The position numbers and the translations under genes were made by a program. From positions 4,836,001-4,900,000 of the forward strand of contig CAWAHF010000004.1 of NCBI GenBank assembly GCA_963781805.1: 64,000 nucleotides of DNA, given 5' to 3'. The DNA is from JAFGPL01 sp963781805 (GTDB lineage Bacteria > Bacteroidota > Bacteroidia > Bacteroidales > UBA10428). The notes beneath the pieces are model-generated. The model saw only the letters and a list, made by a program, of their open reading frames with translations, was not told the DNA's origin and did no database searches. Each line of letters starts with the position of its first letter. Positions within the stretch are counted from its first letter, which is position 1. Below are positions 8,628 to 17,109 of the stretch, one piece after another.

Positions 8628-8658
8628 TGCGAAGGTAAAGAAATTGAACGGTTAAATA

Positions 8659-10974
8659 TTGAGAGACATTTACAAAATATTAAAGAACCTGATTTATTAT
8701 CTGATTATCTGGTTCATTCTCAGTGTTATTTATTCATGTTCCCCCACCAGGTATGTTCCCGAAGGGTCTTATCTGTTGAAGAAAAACAAATTGGAAGTTG
8801 AAAAAAAAGACATCAACAAATCCAATCTTGAGAATTACTTTATTCAAAAACCCAATAAAAGAATTCTTGGTATCAGATTGAATTTATTTTATTATAATCT
8901 TTCAAACATACACAAAACACGTTGGCCACATGGATGGTTGAGGAAAATAGGTGAAGAACCTATAATCTATGATCCGTTTTTAACACAGAGAACTGATGAA
9001 CAGCTTAAAACTTATTTGCAGAATAAAGGCTATTATTATGCTGAGGTAAAAGATACAGTTGAATTTAAAAGGAAAAATGCCAAAGTTTTCTACACTATTA
9101 ATCCAAAAGAACCTTACAGAATCAGAAATATAAGTTATCATTTTGAAGATACCAGTATAGTCTCTCTGATATTAAATGATACGGTAAATTCTGATATTAC
9201 AAAAGGGATGCTGTTTGATAAAGAAATTTTACAAAGGGAAAGAATCCGAATTGAAAATTTGATGAAACAAAACGGGTATTATAAATTTTCGAAGGAATAT
9301 ATATATTTTGATGCGGTTGCTGTTAAAGGAACCAACCTCGTTGACCTCACCTTAGGCATTAAAGAAAATGTGGAAGGTGATCTTAACAAAAGATCAATGG
9401 TCAGACATCATTACAGATATAAAATAAATAATCTCATATTCTATCCGGATTATAATGCACTCAGTGCACTTTCTTCAGTACCGGATACCACACGAAATGA
9501 TACAATTAATTATCTTAATACCAGGTTTATTTTCAGTGGAAGACATAACATCAAACCGGCAGTAATTTATAATCACAATTATATATTACCTGGCAGTATA
9601 TACGATATAAGGAATACAGATAAATCTTACCGGAACTTATCATCCCTGGGATTATTCAAATTTATTAACATTAACTATATTGAACCCCGGAAGTTAATTC
9701 CGGATTCGTTGGGTTTTATTCCGTTGGATTGTAAAATTGAACTTACTCAGAAAGATATACAATCGTATCAACATGAAATTGTCGGAACCAATTCATATGG
9801 AGATTTAGGAGTCCGGTATAACCTGTTATACCAGAATCTTAACCTTTTCAGAGGCGCTGAAACATTTAATTTTAAATTGACGGGTGCATTCGAAGCGTTA
9901 CGGTATTCCGGTTTAACAGATTTATCACGAACGTTAGAGCTGGGTACCGAAGTGAAATTGGAAATCCCAAAATACCTGCTACCCATTAAAACAACTGAAT
10001 TTGTAAAAAAATATAATCCTAAAACCATTTTTACACTAGCCCTGAATCACAGGATCGAAAAACAATATGTTCGTACCTATGCCAATGCCTCGTTTGGATA
10101 TACATGGAAAGGAAACACTTTTTTACGTCACAATGTTTTTCCGTTGGAATTGAATTTTGTTCAGGTGGATGAAGCGCGATCCAAGGTTTTTCTTGCTTCC
10201 ATAGATTCTACTTTTCTTGAATACAGTTTTACTGATCATATGGTTGGAGTTTCGAGATATGCAGTTGAATACAATACCCAGGAGATAGGTAAAATTAAGG
10301 ATTTTGTATTTTTAAGATTCACTTTTGAGTCTGCCGGGAATTCATTATATCTGATAAATAAATTAACAAACAGCAGAAAATATGAAGGTGGGTATAAATT
10401 ATTCAATGTTCGTTTTTCCCAGTATCTGCGATCTGATCTGGAATTCAAATATTTCAGAGTTTATAACTCGAGGAATACGTTGGTTTACAGAGGATTTACC
10501 GGGGTGGGTTATCCCTATGGTAATTCTGCTACCATGCCCTTTGAAAAGAAGTATTTTGTTGGTGGACCAAATAGCCTGAGGGCATGGAATGCATACGGTC
10601 TGGGACCCAATTCAAAGCAACGGTATGAAAATACCGGCGATATAAAAATTGAATTAAATCTCGAATACAGATTTAAACTTTTCTGGAAGCTTGAGGGCGC
10701 ACTTTTTACAGATGCAGGTAATATATGGGATATTAATTATCAGGAATCCAGGCCTGCCTCGGTTTTTAAATGGGGTAGTTTTTATAAAGATTTTGCGATA
10801 GGAACGGGTTTTGGTACACGGTTCGATTTTTCAATTTTTCTGTTAAGAATCGATTTTGCAATGAAAACGAGGGATCCTTTTGCCCCTAAAGGTGAAAAGT
10901 TGATTTTTTTCGACCGGAAACTCTCCATCCAGCATGATTTCAGAATGCAATTTGGCATCGGTTATCCATTCTAG
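8659..10974 (+). CDS. tamL: BamA/TamA-like outer membrane lipoprotein, TamL type
   Basis: A 771-residue Omp85-family protein. The start is TTG at 8659; an in-frame stop lies directly upstream and no better ATG exists. The N-terminus is a hydrophobic signal ending in a lipobox (SVIYSCSPTRYVPEG), so the protein is lipidated, as in TamL of Bacteroidota. POTRA-like segments follow (residues ~45-400, for example YLQNKGYYYAEVKDTVEF and RIENLMKQNGYYKFSKEYIYF). The C-terminal half is the 16-strand surface-antigen barrel, with the family marker KKYFVGGPNSLRAWNAYGLG and a terminal FGIGYPF. TamL, with a TamB-like partner, serves outer membrane biogenesis or lipid transport; tamB is not next to it here. 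Essential BamA is an alternative reading, but the lipobox favours TamL. Confidence 0.85.
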   Translation: MRDIYKILKNLIYYLIIWFILSVIYSCSPTRYVPEGSYLLKKNKLEVEKKDINKSNLENYFIQKPNKRILGIRLNLFYYNLSNIHKTRWPHGWLRKIGEEPIIYDPFLTQRTDEQLKTYLQNKGYYYAEVKDTVEFKRKNAKVFYTINPKEPYRIRNISYHFEDTSIVSLILNDTVNSDITKGMLFDKEILQRERIRIENLMKQNGYYKFSKEYIYFDAVAVKGTNLVDLTLGIKENVEGDLNKRSMVRHHYRYKINNLIFYPDYNALSALSSVPDTTRNDTINYLNTRFIFSGRHNIKPAVIYNHNYILPGSIYDIRNTDKSYRNLSSLGLFKFININYIEPRKLIPDSLGFIPLDCKIELTQKDIQSYQHEIVGTNSYGDLGVRYNLLYQNLNLFRGAETFNFKLTGAFEALRYSGLTDLSRTLELGTEVKLEIPKYLLPIKTTEFVKKYNPKTIFTLALNHRIEKQYVRTYANASFGYTWKGNTFLRHNVFPLELNFVQVDEARSKVFLASIDSTFLEYSFTDHMVGVSRYAVEYNTQEIGKIKDFVFLRFTFESAGNSLYLINKLTNSRKYEGGYKLFNVRFSQYLRSDLEFKYFRVYNSRNTLVYRGFTGVGYPYGNSATMPFEKKYFVGGPNSLRAWNAYGLGPNSKQRYENTGDIKIELNLEYRFKLFWKLEGALFTDAGNIWDINYQESRPASVFKWGSFYKDFAIGTGFGTRFDFSIFLLRIDFAMKTRDPFAPKGEKLIFFDRKLSIQHDFRMQFGIGYPF

Positions 10975-11028
10975 AGATTCAGATACAATATTTAAAGGTA
11001 TCCAATATTACATATTCTTTAATTTTCT

Positions 11029-11036
11029 TATTTTTG
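11029..11036 (+). promoter_or_regulatory. Candidate -7 box for fba
   Basis: TATTTTTG fits TAnnTTTG, 46 bp before the aldolase start. No -33 element is obvious. Confidence 0.4.
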
Positions 11037-11082
11037 CGGGATATTTTAGAAACTTAAAATTATTAAATAAAAATAGACAAAT

Positions 11083-12156
11083 ATGGGAGTTTTAGAAAAA
11101 ATCAAACCTGGCGTGATATCAGGAAAAGATCTACAGGAACTTTTTAAAATTGCAAAACAAAATCAGTTTGCTTTACCTTCAGTAAACGTTGTAGGTACAA
11201 ATTCAGTTAATGCTGTTATGGAAGCTGCTAAGGTGGTGAATTCTCCGGTTATGATTCAATTTTCAAATGGCGGAGGCATCTTTTGGGCAGGCAAAGGTTT
11301 ATCCAACACGAACGAGCAGGCTGCAATAGCAGGTTCTATCATAGGTGCAAAGCATGTTCATCATCTTGCCGAATTATACGGTATTCCGGTAGTTCTTCAT
11401 ACCGATCATGCTGCCAAGAAGTTATTACCCTGGATAGATGAACTTCTTTCGTATGGTGAAAAACATTATAAGGAATATGGAAAACCATTGTTCAGCTCGC
11501 ATATGCTTGATCTTTCTGAAGAACCATTAAAGGAAAACATTGAAATTTGCAAAAAATACCTGACCAGGATGAGCAAGATTGATATGACACTTGAAATAGA
11601 ACTTGGAGTTACTGGTGGTGAGGAAGATGGAGTTGATAATACAAGTATTGATAATAAATTATTATACACTCAACCTGAGGATGTTGCCTATGCATATGAA
11701 GAGCTTGGAAAAATTAGCAGCAATTTTACCATTGCAGCATCTTTTGGCAATGTTCATGGTGTATACAAACCTGGCAATGTAAAACTTACTCCAAAAATAC
11801 TTCTTAACTCTCAGAAATATATTCAGGAAAAATATAAGACAGGAGAAAAACCCGTAAATTTTGTATTTCATGGTGGTTCTGGTTCTTCCCGGGATGAAAT
11901 AAGAGAAGCTATAAGTTATGGTGTTATTAAAATGAATATTGATACAGATACCCAGTGGGCATTTTGGGATGGAATAAGAATATATGAGGCTGCTAACCAT
12001 GGTTATCTTCAAGGTCAAATTGGAAATCCGGAAGGTCCGGACAAGCCAAACAAGAAAAAGTATGATCCGCGAGTTTGGCTGCGCGAAGGCGAAAAGGCAG
12101 TGATTGAAAGACTAAAGGTGGCTTTTGAAGACCTAAACTGTCTAAACAGGAATTAA
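11083..12156 (+). CDS. fba: Class II fructose-bisphosphate aldolase
   Basis: A 357-residue zinc-dependent aldolase of subclass IIA, like E. coli FbaA and the yeast enzyme. It cleaves fructose 1,6-bisphosphate to dihydroxyacetone phosphate and glyceraldehyde 3-phosphate in glycolysis and runs the reverse step in gluconeogenesis. D108 and H109 in VLHTDHAAKK are the catalytic aspartate and first zinc ligand. The other expected motifs are LEIELGVTGGEEDGVDN, FGNVHGVYKPGNVKL (zinc histidine) and FVFHGGSGSS (phosphate loop and zinc histidine). Length and ending are normal. The gene is monocistronic with a promoter-like box in front and a strong terminator behind. Confidence 0.96.
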   Translation: MGVLEKIKPGVISGKDLQELFKIAKQNQFALPSVNVVGTNSVNAVMEAAKVVNSPVMIQFSNGGGIFWAGKGLSNTNEQAAIAGSIIGAKHVHHLAELYGIPVVLHTDHAAKKLLPWIDELLSYGEKHYKEYGKPLFSSHMLDLSEEPLKENIEICKKYLTRMSKIDMTLEIELGVTGGEEDGVDNTSIDNKLLYTQPEDVAYAYEELGKISSNFTIAASFGNVHGVYKPGNVKLTPKILLNSQKYIQEKYKTGEKPVNFVFHGGSGSSRDEIREAISYGVIKMNIDTDTQWAFWDGIRIYEAANHGYLQGQIGNPEGPDKPNKKKYDPRVWLREGEKAVIERLKVAFEDLNCLNRN

Positions 12157-12178
12157 TATTTTATTTTATGGAATAGCC

Positions 12179-12216
12179 AAGCCCTCACCAGCATCATGCT
12201 TCTGAGGGCTTTTATT
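12179..12216 (+). terminator. Rho-independent terminator after fba
   Basis: The stem AAGCCCTCA/TGAGGGCTT (12179-12187 with 12203-12211) is followed by TTTATTT. It closes the aldolase transcript. Confidence 0.85.
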
Positions 12217-12319
12217 TAAGTTTCTCTTATACGTCTGCACTTTTAAAATTGATCTATTTTTTTTAATATTGAAGCAACGATTGTAAGCAAAATAGTATTA
12301 CTTTATTCACATTATCATT

Positions 12320-13735
12320 ATGGCAACTTATAATACTTCAGTAAGAGGAAGTTTTGCTTCAAAATTCGGAATTATTGCTGCCGCTACGGGTTCTGCTATC
12401 GGACTGGGCAATATCTGGAGATTTCCTTATGTATTGGGTGAAAGTGGCGGTGGGGCTTTTCTCATTGTATATTTATTATTTGTCCTTGCTATTGGTATCC
12501 CGGTGATGCTTTCGGAATTCATTATCGGAAGATCGACACAACTAAATCCGTTTGGAGCCTTCAAAAAACTTGCACCAAAGCAACCCTGGTTTGTTGTGGG
12601 TATTATGGGTACAATCGCAGCATTTATGATTCTGGCATTTTATGGTGCAGTTGGCGGTTGGACCCTGGAGTATTTATATAAATCTGTTTTAAATCAGTTT
12701 TCAGGCAAGTCGAGCGATCAACTCGGACAGATGTTTGAGCTTTTCAGAACCGAATCATTCAGACCTTTACTCTGGCAGATGATTTTTATGTTTCTTACCT
12801 TTTTAATTGTGGTTGCCGGCATTGAAAAAGGAATTGAAAAATATACAAAAATTCTGATGCCAATTTTATTTATAATATTAGTAATTATTGCCATACGTTC
12901 ATTAACACTCCCTGCATTAAGCGAAGAATTTAAGCCTGCTGCAGGTTTAAAATTTCTTTTTAAACCTGATTTCTCTAAGTTAACTGCCAAGGTAGTATTT
13001 GATGCCCTCGGACAGTCATTCTTTTCATTAAGTATTGGAATGGGCGCGTTGATAACCTATGGATCGTACATTAGAAAAAATGATAACATGGGGAGTACTG
13101 CGCTGATTGTTTCACTTTCTGACACGTTTGCAGCAGTTCTTGCAGGTATAGCAATTTTTCCCGCTGTGTTTGCATTAGGTTATAATCCTCAATCTGGTGA
13201 AGGTTTGGTTTTTAAAGTCTTACCTTCCATTTTTAATCACATGCCCGGAGGATATATAATTTCAATTTTGTTTTTCATCTGTCTGACAGTCGCGGCTCTG
13301 ACATCTTCCATATCTCTTCTTGAGGTGGTTGTAGCCACATTTTCGGAAGAACTTGGGATAAGCCGAAAGAAAGCTTCAATAATTTCTGCTTTGTCTATTA
13401 CGGTATTAGGGGCAATCGCCGCTTTATCATGGTATATTTTTAAGGAATTTTCAATTAATACTATCGATAAAACTACAGGTGAAGCAATTAATTTTAATTT
13501 TTTCATGATATTGGATTTTATCTCCTTAAAATTTCTATTGCCTTTTGGAGGATTATTAATTGTGGTTTACCTTGGCTGGTTCAGAGGGAAGAGAAAAATA
13601 CTGGCAGAGCTGTCTAACAACGGAACACTTAAAATCAGATATATAGGTATTCTTATGTTTTTGATAAAATTTGTGGCGCCCATTGCAATTTCACTTGTAT
13701 TTTTAAATGAAATGGGGGTCTTTCATTTTAGATAA
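12320..13735 (+). CDS. Sodium:neurotransmitter symporter (NSS) family transporter
   Basis: A 471-residue inner-membrane protein with about 11-12 transmembrane helices of the LeuT fold. The first helix has the unwound family signature ATGSAIGLGNIWRFPY at residues ~20-36, which forms the substrate and sodium sites. FYGAVGGWTLEYLY (helix 3) and FSLSIGMGALITYGSY (helix 6, the second unwound segment) also match. Bacterial NSS proteins import amino acids with Na+; the exact substrate is not predictable. It lies 56 bp upstream of a helix-hairpin-helix gene, without obvious functional connection. Confidence 0.9.
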   Translation: MATYNTSVRGSFASKFGIIAAATGSAIGLGNIWRFPYVLGESGGGAFLIVYLLFVLAIGIPVMLSEFIIGRSTQLNPFGAFKKLAPKQPWFVVGIMGTIAAFMILAFYGAVGGWTLEYLYKSVLNQFSGKSSDQLGQMFELFRTESFRPLLWQMIFMFLTFLIVVAGIEKGIEKYTKILMPILFIILVIIAIRSLTLPALSEEFKPAAGLKFLFKPDFSKLTAKVVFDALGQSFFSLSIGMGALITYGSYIRKNDNMGSTALIVSLSDTFAAVLAGIAIFPAVFALGYNPQSGEGLVFKVLPSIFNHMPGGYIISILFFICLTVAALTSSISLLEVVVATFSEELGISRKKASIISALSITVLGAIAALSWYIFKEFSINTIDKTTGEAINFNFFMILDFISLKFLLPFGGLLIVVYLGWFRGKRKILAELSNNGTLKIRYIGILMFLIKFVAPIAISLVFLNEMGVFHFR

Positions 13736-13790
13736 ATATCAGAACAAAACCGGCTTGTAAATTGATAGATCTGTTATAATCAAAGTTCGA

Positions 13791-14687
13791 ATGTTTAAAC
13801 AGTTAATAAAAGACTATTTCACATTCTCACATGCAGAACGCAGAGGCATTATTTTTTTGATTGCAATTATTATAGTGCTGTTGATAATTCCTTTGGTATA
13901 TCCCGTATTTATAAAAAGATCAGATACGGAAATTAAAGCATTCAGGCAGGAAATTGAGGACTGGTTAGCTTCAAGTGGAAATAATACATCAGATACAGTT
14001 AGTCCAAATCAGCCGGAAGGTATGGATAACAGGAGACTAACACTTTTTCGTTTCAATCCGAATAATGTTACCCCGGATGAAATCAGCAGACTGGATCTAA
14101 CCAAAAAGGCAAAATATTCCTGGATTAAATTTTTACAAAAAGGAGGAAAATTTTATTGTAAAAGCGATTTGAAAAAAATTTACGGGATTGATTCTCTAGC
14201 ATATCAAAGACTTGAACCTTATATTGATTTGGATTCAATACCTAAAAAGCGAAACCTGGAAAGGGTAATAATTGAACATCACCTGGTAATTGAAATAAAT
14301 AATGCAAATCAAACAGATTTTGAAAAATTAAATGGCATAGGGCCTGCTTTATCACAGAGGATAATTAAGTACAGAAATTTGTTGGGAGGTTTTACCACTA
14401 TTGACCAATTAACGGAGGTATTCGGGATTAGTGACAGCATTCTGAATTTAAATAGAAACAACTTGTCCCTGGATCAGACACCAGTAAAAATGATAAACGT
14501 AAATCATGCCGGCTTTTCGTCACTTTGCAGGCACCCTTATATCTCATCATATGATGCTAAATCAATAATTGCGTACAGGCAACTAAAAGGTGATTTAAAA
14601 TCTTTTAATGAATTGATAATAAATAATTTGGTTAATGATTCTTTGTCTGATAAGTTGCGACCCTACCTGGTATTCAAAGACGAATAA
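13791..14687 (+). CDS. ComEA-like helix-hairpin-helix membrane protein
   Basis: A 298-residue protein with a single N-terminal membrane anchor (GIIFLIAIIIVLLIIPLVYPVF, residues ~20-41) and three helix-hairpin-helix units. The clearest is the middle unit, NNANQTDFEKLNGIGPALSQRI followed by IKYRNLLGGF, around residues 170-205. A diverged unit lies before it (FLQKGGKFYCKSDLKKIYGI) and another at the C-terminus (NVNHAGFSSLCRHPYISSYDAK). HhH units bind DNA without sequence preference. ComEA proteins do so on the cell surface or in the periplasm during DNA uptake. This longer, three-unit form is common in Bacteroidota, where its role is not established. Confidence 0.82.
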   Translation: MFKQLIKDYFTFSHAERRGIIFLIAIIIVLLIIPLVYPVFIKRSDTEIKAFRQEIEDWLASSGNNTSDTVSPNQPEGMDNRRLTLFRFNPNNVTPDEISRLDLTKKAKYSWIKFLQKGGKFYCKSDLKKIYGIDSLAYQRLEPYIDLDSIPKKRNLERVIIEHHLVIEINNANQTDFEKLNGIGPALSQRIIKYRNLLGGFTTIDQLTEVFGISDSILNLNRNNLSLDQTPVKMINVNHAGFSSLCRHPYISSYDAKSIIAYRQLKGDLKSFNELIINNLVNDSLSDKLRPYLVFKDE

Positions 14688-14832
14688 AAATACTTTAATA
14701 TCCTTTTTATTCATATTTTTTTTAGCTACTTTTAATACTTATAATTTATTCGAAATATGAAATTGGCCGGTACCTTTTGTAAAACTTTCGGATAGCTTAC
14801 TAATCTGGGAATTACAGAATTTATTTAAAAAA

Positions 14833-14864
14833 TTTTGTAAATTATGTATTAAGTAATAAATTTG
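14833..14864 (+). promoter_or_regulatory. Promoter of rpsU
   Basis: TTTTG at 14833-14837 and TAAATTTG at 14857-14864, with 19 nt between them, match the Bacteroidota sigma-ABfr pattern. The predicted start is ~15 nt before the ATG, giving a short leader with no Shine-Dalgarno-like sequence. Confidence 0.7.
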
Positions 14865-14886
14865 CGGCTCATTAAAAAAAAATCAT

Positions 14887-15078
14887 ATGATAGTAGTTCC
14901 AGTTAAAGAAGGTGAAAACATTGAAAGAGCATTAAAAAAATTTAAAAGAAAATTTGAAAAAACTGGTGTTATTAAGGAGCTGAGATCAAGACAGGCCTTT
15001 AGAAAACCTTCCGAAGAGAGACGCGAAGAAGTCAAGAAAGCTGTTTATGTTCAAAAAATACAAGAGATAGAGGAATAG
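14887..15078 (+). CDS. rpsU: 30S ribosomal protein bS21
   Basis: A 63-residue small basic protein that begins MIVVPVKEGENIERALKKFK and continues with the arginine/lysine-rich FEKTGVIKELRSRQAF. This is the standard bS21 form of Bacteroidota. It binds near the 3' end of 16S rRNA in the 30S platform. In this phylum bS21 helps to sequester the anti-Shine-Dalgarno, which fits the general lack of SD sequences here. The gene opens the conserved rpsU-xerC-hpf-tRNA-tuf block and has its own promoter 23 bp upstream. Confidence 0.95.
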   Translation: MIVVPVKEGENIERALKKFKRKFEKTGVIKELRSRQAFRKPSEERREEVKKAVYVQKIQEIEE

Positions 15079-15144
15079 TTCATGTTTTAGGGATTATCCA
15101 ATAGAGTTCAATAGGTACCGGCTCGAAAAAATATCCCTGAGATC

Positions 15145-16029
15145 ATGCAACATAAAGAATCTTTTCTTCAGTATTTAAAGAATCAAAAAAGATATTCCGT
15201 TCATACGCTCAGAGCATATTCTGACGATTTAGAGCAATTTTTCATTTTCTGTAAACAGCAAACAGATCGTACAGATATTCTGAAAATTGATCATAAAATT
15301 ATCAGAAGATGGGTTGCTGATATGATGGATAGGCATATCTCAGCTCGTTCGGTCAGGCGTAAAATATCCGCACTAAAATCATTTTATAAATATTTGCAAA
15401 AAGAGGGCAAGATTTCTCACAATCCTGCAAGACGGGTTATATCTCCAAAAACAGAGAAAAAATTACCGGCATTTGTAAATGCTGAAAATATGGACAATCT
15501 GTTAAACAATATAGATTTTGGAGAAGATTTTAAAGGTAAAAGAAACCGTTTAATTATAGATATGTTTTATCAGACGGGTATAAGGTTAAGTGAATTGATA
15601 CATCTTAAAACTTCAAATATAGATATCAGTAACATGAATATTAAAGTTTTAGGCAAGAGAAACAAAGAAAGAATTATTCCAGTAACAAAGAATCTTCTTG
15701 ATTCTATTCATGATTATTTATCTGAAAAAGAGAAACTCAGCCTGACTGAAGATACCTGTTTGTTTGTAACAGAAAAGGGCGATCAGGTGTATCCAAAACT
15801 TATTTACCGCATAGTAAATAATTATTTGAATCTAATTACGACGATTGAAAAGAAGAGTCCGCATGTTCTCAGACATACATTTGCGACACAAATGCTTAAT
15901 GCGGGTGCTGAGCTTAATGCTATCAAAGAAATTTTAGGACATAGTAACTTATCTGCAACCGAGATTTATACGCATAATACATTTAAAAAATTAAAATCAA
16001 TATACAAACAGGCTCATCCAAGGGCATAA
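15145..16029 (+). CDS. xerC: Tyrosine recombinase XerC
   Basis: A 294-residue tyrosine recombinase with an N-terminal SAM-like core-binding domain (residues 1-90) and a C-terminal catalytic domain. All catalytic residues are present: R147 (YQTGIRLSEL), K171, H240 and R243 (HVLRHTFATQML), H266 (LGHSNLS) and nucleophile Y275 (EIYTH). With XerD it resolves chromosome dimers at dif. Position between rpsU and hpf is the conserved chromosomal one in Bacteroidia, so this is the housekeeping enzyme and not an integrative-element integrase. No dif site was identified in the window. Confidence 0.92.
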   Translation: MQHKESFLQYLKNQKRYSVHTLRAYSDDLEQFFIFCKQQTDRTDILKIDHKIIRRWVADMMDRHISARSVRRKISALKSFYKYLQKEGKISHNPARRVISPKTEKKLPAFVNAENMDNLLNNIDFGEDFKGKRNRLIIDMFYQTGIRLSELIHLKTSNIDISNMNIKVLGKRNKERIIPVTKNLLDSIHDYLSEKEKLSLTEDTCLFVTEKGDQVYPKLIYRIVNNYLNLITTIEKKSPHVLRHTFATQMLNAGAELNAIKEILGHSNLSATEIYTHNTFKKLKSIYKQAHPRA

Positions 16030-16048
16030 AAGAATGGAGGACATATCA

Positions 16049-16348
16049 ATGAATATTAAAATTAATGCGGTAAAGTTTACAGCCGACCAGAAGCTTGAGA
16101 AATTTATCGAAACCAAGGTTAAAAAACTTATGCAGCTTTATGACGATATTATTGGGGTTGAAGTATTTCTCAAGTTGGAAAATACACAGGATTTGGCAAA
16201 CAAAGTGACAGAAATACGCATTGAAATACCTGGAAATGAACTATTTGCAAAAAAACAAAGTAAATCTTTCGAAGAATCAACCGATAGTGCAATTGACGCT
16301 CTTAAAAAACAAATAAAAAAATACAAAGAGAAAATCAGAGGCCTGTAA
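16049..16348 (+). CDS. hpf: Ribosome hibernation-promoting factor, short form
   Basis: A 99-residue protein of the HPF/RaiA family, which binds the 30S decoding region and stops translation in stationary phase. The sequence MNIKINAVKFTADQKLEKFI followed by ETKVKKLMQLYD shows the usual first strand and helix. The short C-terminus lacks the dimerisation domain of long HPF. I place the start at ATG 16049: it fits the family N-terminus, and a GGAGG lies 8 nt in front of it. An in-frame ATG at 16034 is also possible, but it overlaps that ribosome binding site. A strong Shine-Dalgarno is unusual in this phylum. The start is 19 bp behind xerC. Confidence 0.9.
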   Translation: MNIKINAVKFTADQKLEKFIETKVKKLMQLYDDIIGVEVFLKLENTQDLANKVTEIRIEIPGNELFAKKQSKSFEESTDSAIDALKKQIKKYKEKIRGL

Positions 16349-16373
16349 ATCAATGGCAAAAAATACAAAAATA

Positions 16374-16405
16374 TTTTGGGATATAAATAAATTGTTATAC
16401 ATTTG
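16374..16405 (+). promoter_or_regulatory. Promoter of the tRNA-tuf operon
   Basis: TTTTG at 16374-16378 and TACATTTG at 16398-16405 are separated by 19 nt. The box lies ~48 bp before tRNA-Thr(TGT) and probably drives the tRNA cluster and tuf. Confidence 0.7.
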
Positions 16406-16453
16406 CAAACCGAAATTTGAGGGTACTTTTGTTACCCTCAGTTCTTTTTAAAT

Positions 16454-16527
16454 GCCGATGTAGCTCAGCCGGTCAGAGCAGCTGATTTGTAATCAGCAGG
16501 TCGGGGGTTCGAATCCGTCCATCGGCT
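16454..16527 (+). tRNA. tRNA-Thr (TGT)
   Basis: Acceptor GCCGATG/CATCGGC, discriminator T, anticodon arm CTGAT-TTGTAAT-CAG region giving TGT, and T-loop GTTCGAATC. First tRNA of the cluster upstream of tuf. CCA is not encoded. Confidence 0.94.
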
Positions 16528-16683
16528 CTGTAAAAAGAATTTTGGTATTCTGGGTAATATTTGGGGTGATATTAATAGCATTGACCAGAAATAGAGAGAC
16601 AGCGAAAACCTTATGTTCTTAAATAATACGGATGATTTTAATTTTTGAAGTCTGCTCAGGACACCAAAAGTAATGAAGTTTAA

Positions 16684-16766
16684 GGGGAGATACCAAAGTG
16701 GCCAACTGGGGCAGACTGTAAATCTGCTGGCTGATGCCTTCGTAGGTTCGAATCCTGCTCTCCCCA
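16684..16766 (+). tRNA. tRNA-Tyr (GTA)
   Basis: Acceptor GGGGAGA/TCTCCCC, discriminator A, anticodon stem-loop GCAGA-CTGTAAA-TCTGC giving GTA, and a class II variable arm. The 156-bp spacer before it contains no recognisable gene. Confidence 0.94.
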
Positions 16767-16781
16767 CAGTTCTTTTATTTA

Positions 16782-16813
16782 TTGATTTGGAGATTTATTG
16801 ATTTGAAGATTCG
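16782..16813. repeat. Period-8 degenerate repeat
   Basis: Units TTGATTTG, GAGATTTA, TTGATTTG, AAGATTCG follow each other in perfect 8-nt register in the spacer between tRNA-Tyr and tRNA-Gly. The same repeat type occurs at 45789-45836. Confidence 0.7.
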
Positions 16814-16900
16814 GAGACAATATAGTCATGTGACTATTAAATGTAAAAGGTTTGAATGATGCTAAGCAGCCAACAAATCACTCAATCGACAAATAAATTT

Positions 16901-16973
16901 GCGGGAGTAGCTCAGTTGGCAGAGCATAACCCTTCCAAGGTTAGGGCCGCGGGTTCGAGTCCCGTTTCCCGCT
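16901..16973 (+). tRNA. tRNA-Gly (TCC)
   Basis: Acceptor GCGGGAG/TTCCCGC (one G.T pair), discriminator T, anticodon stem-loop TAACC-CTTCCAA-GGTTA giving TCC, and T-loop GTTCGAGTC. Confidence 0.94.
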
Positions 16974-16984
16974 CAGCTTTCTAA

Positions 16985-17056
16985 GCCGATGTAGCTCAGT
17001 GGTAGAGCGTTTCCTTGGTAAGGAAGAGGTCACGGGTTCAACTCCCGTCATTGGCT
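16985..17056 (+). tRNA. tRNA-Thr (GGT)
   Basis: Acceptor GCCGATG/CATTGGC (one G.T pair), discriminator T, anticodon stem-loop TTTCC-TTGGTAA-GGAAG giving GGT. It lies 53 bp before tuf, the usual Bacteroidia order. Confidence 0.94.
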
Positions 17057-17109
17057 CGATTACTATGTACTGAAATAAATATTGTTAATAAATTACTAAT
17101 ATTCTAATT

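Noticed and set aside
15145..16029. Integrase of an integrative element
   Set aside because: Conserved rpsU-xerC-hpf context and no element around it; it is housekeeping XerC.
16465..16767. 100-codon minus-strand frame with protein-like text
   Set aside because: Antisense to tRNA-Thr and tRNA-Tyr; a common artefact of tRNA genes.
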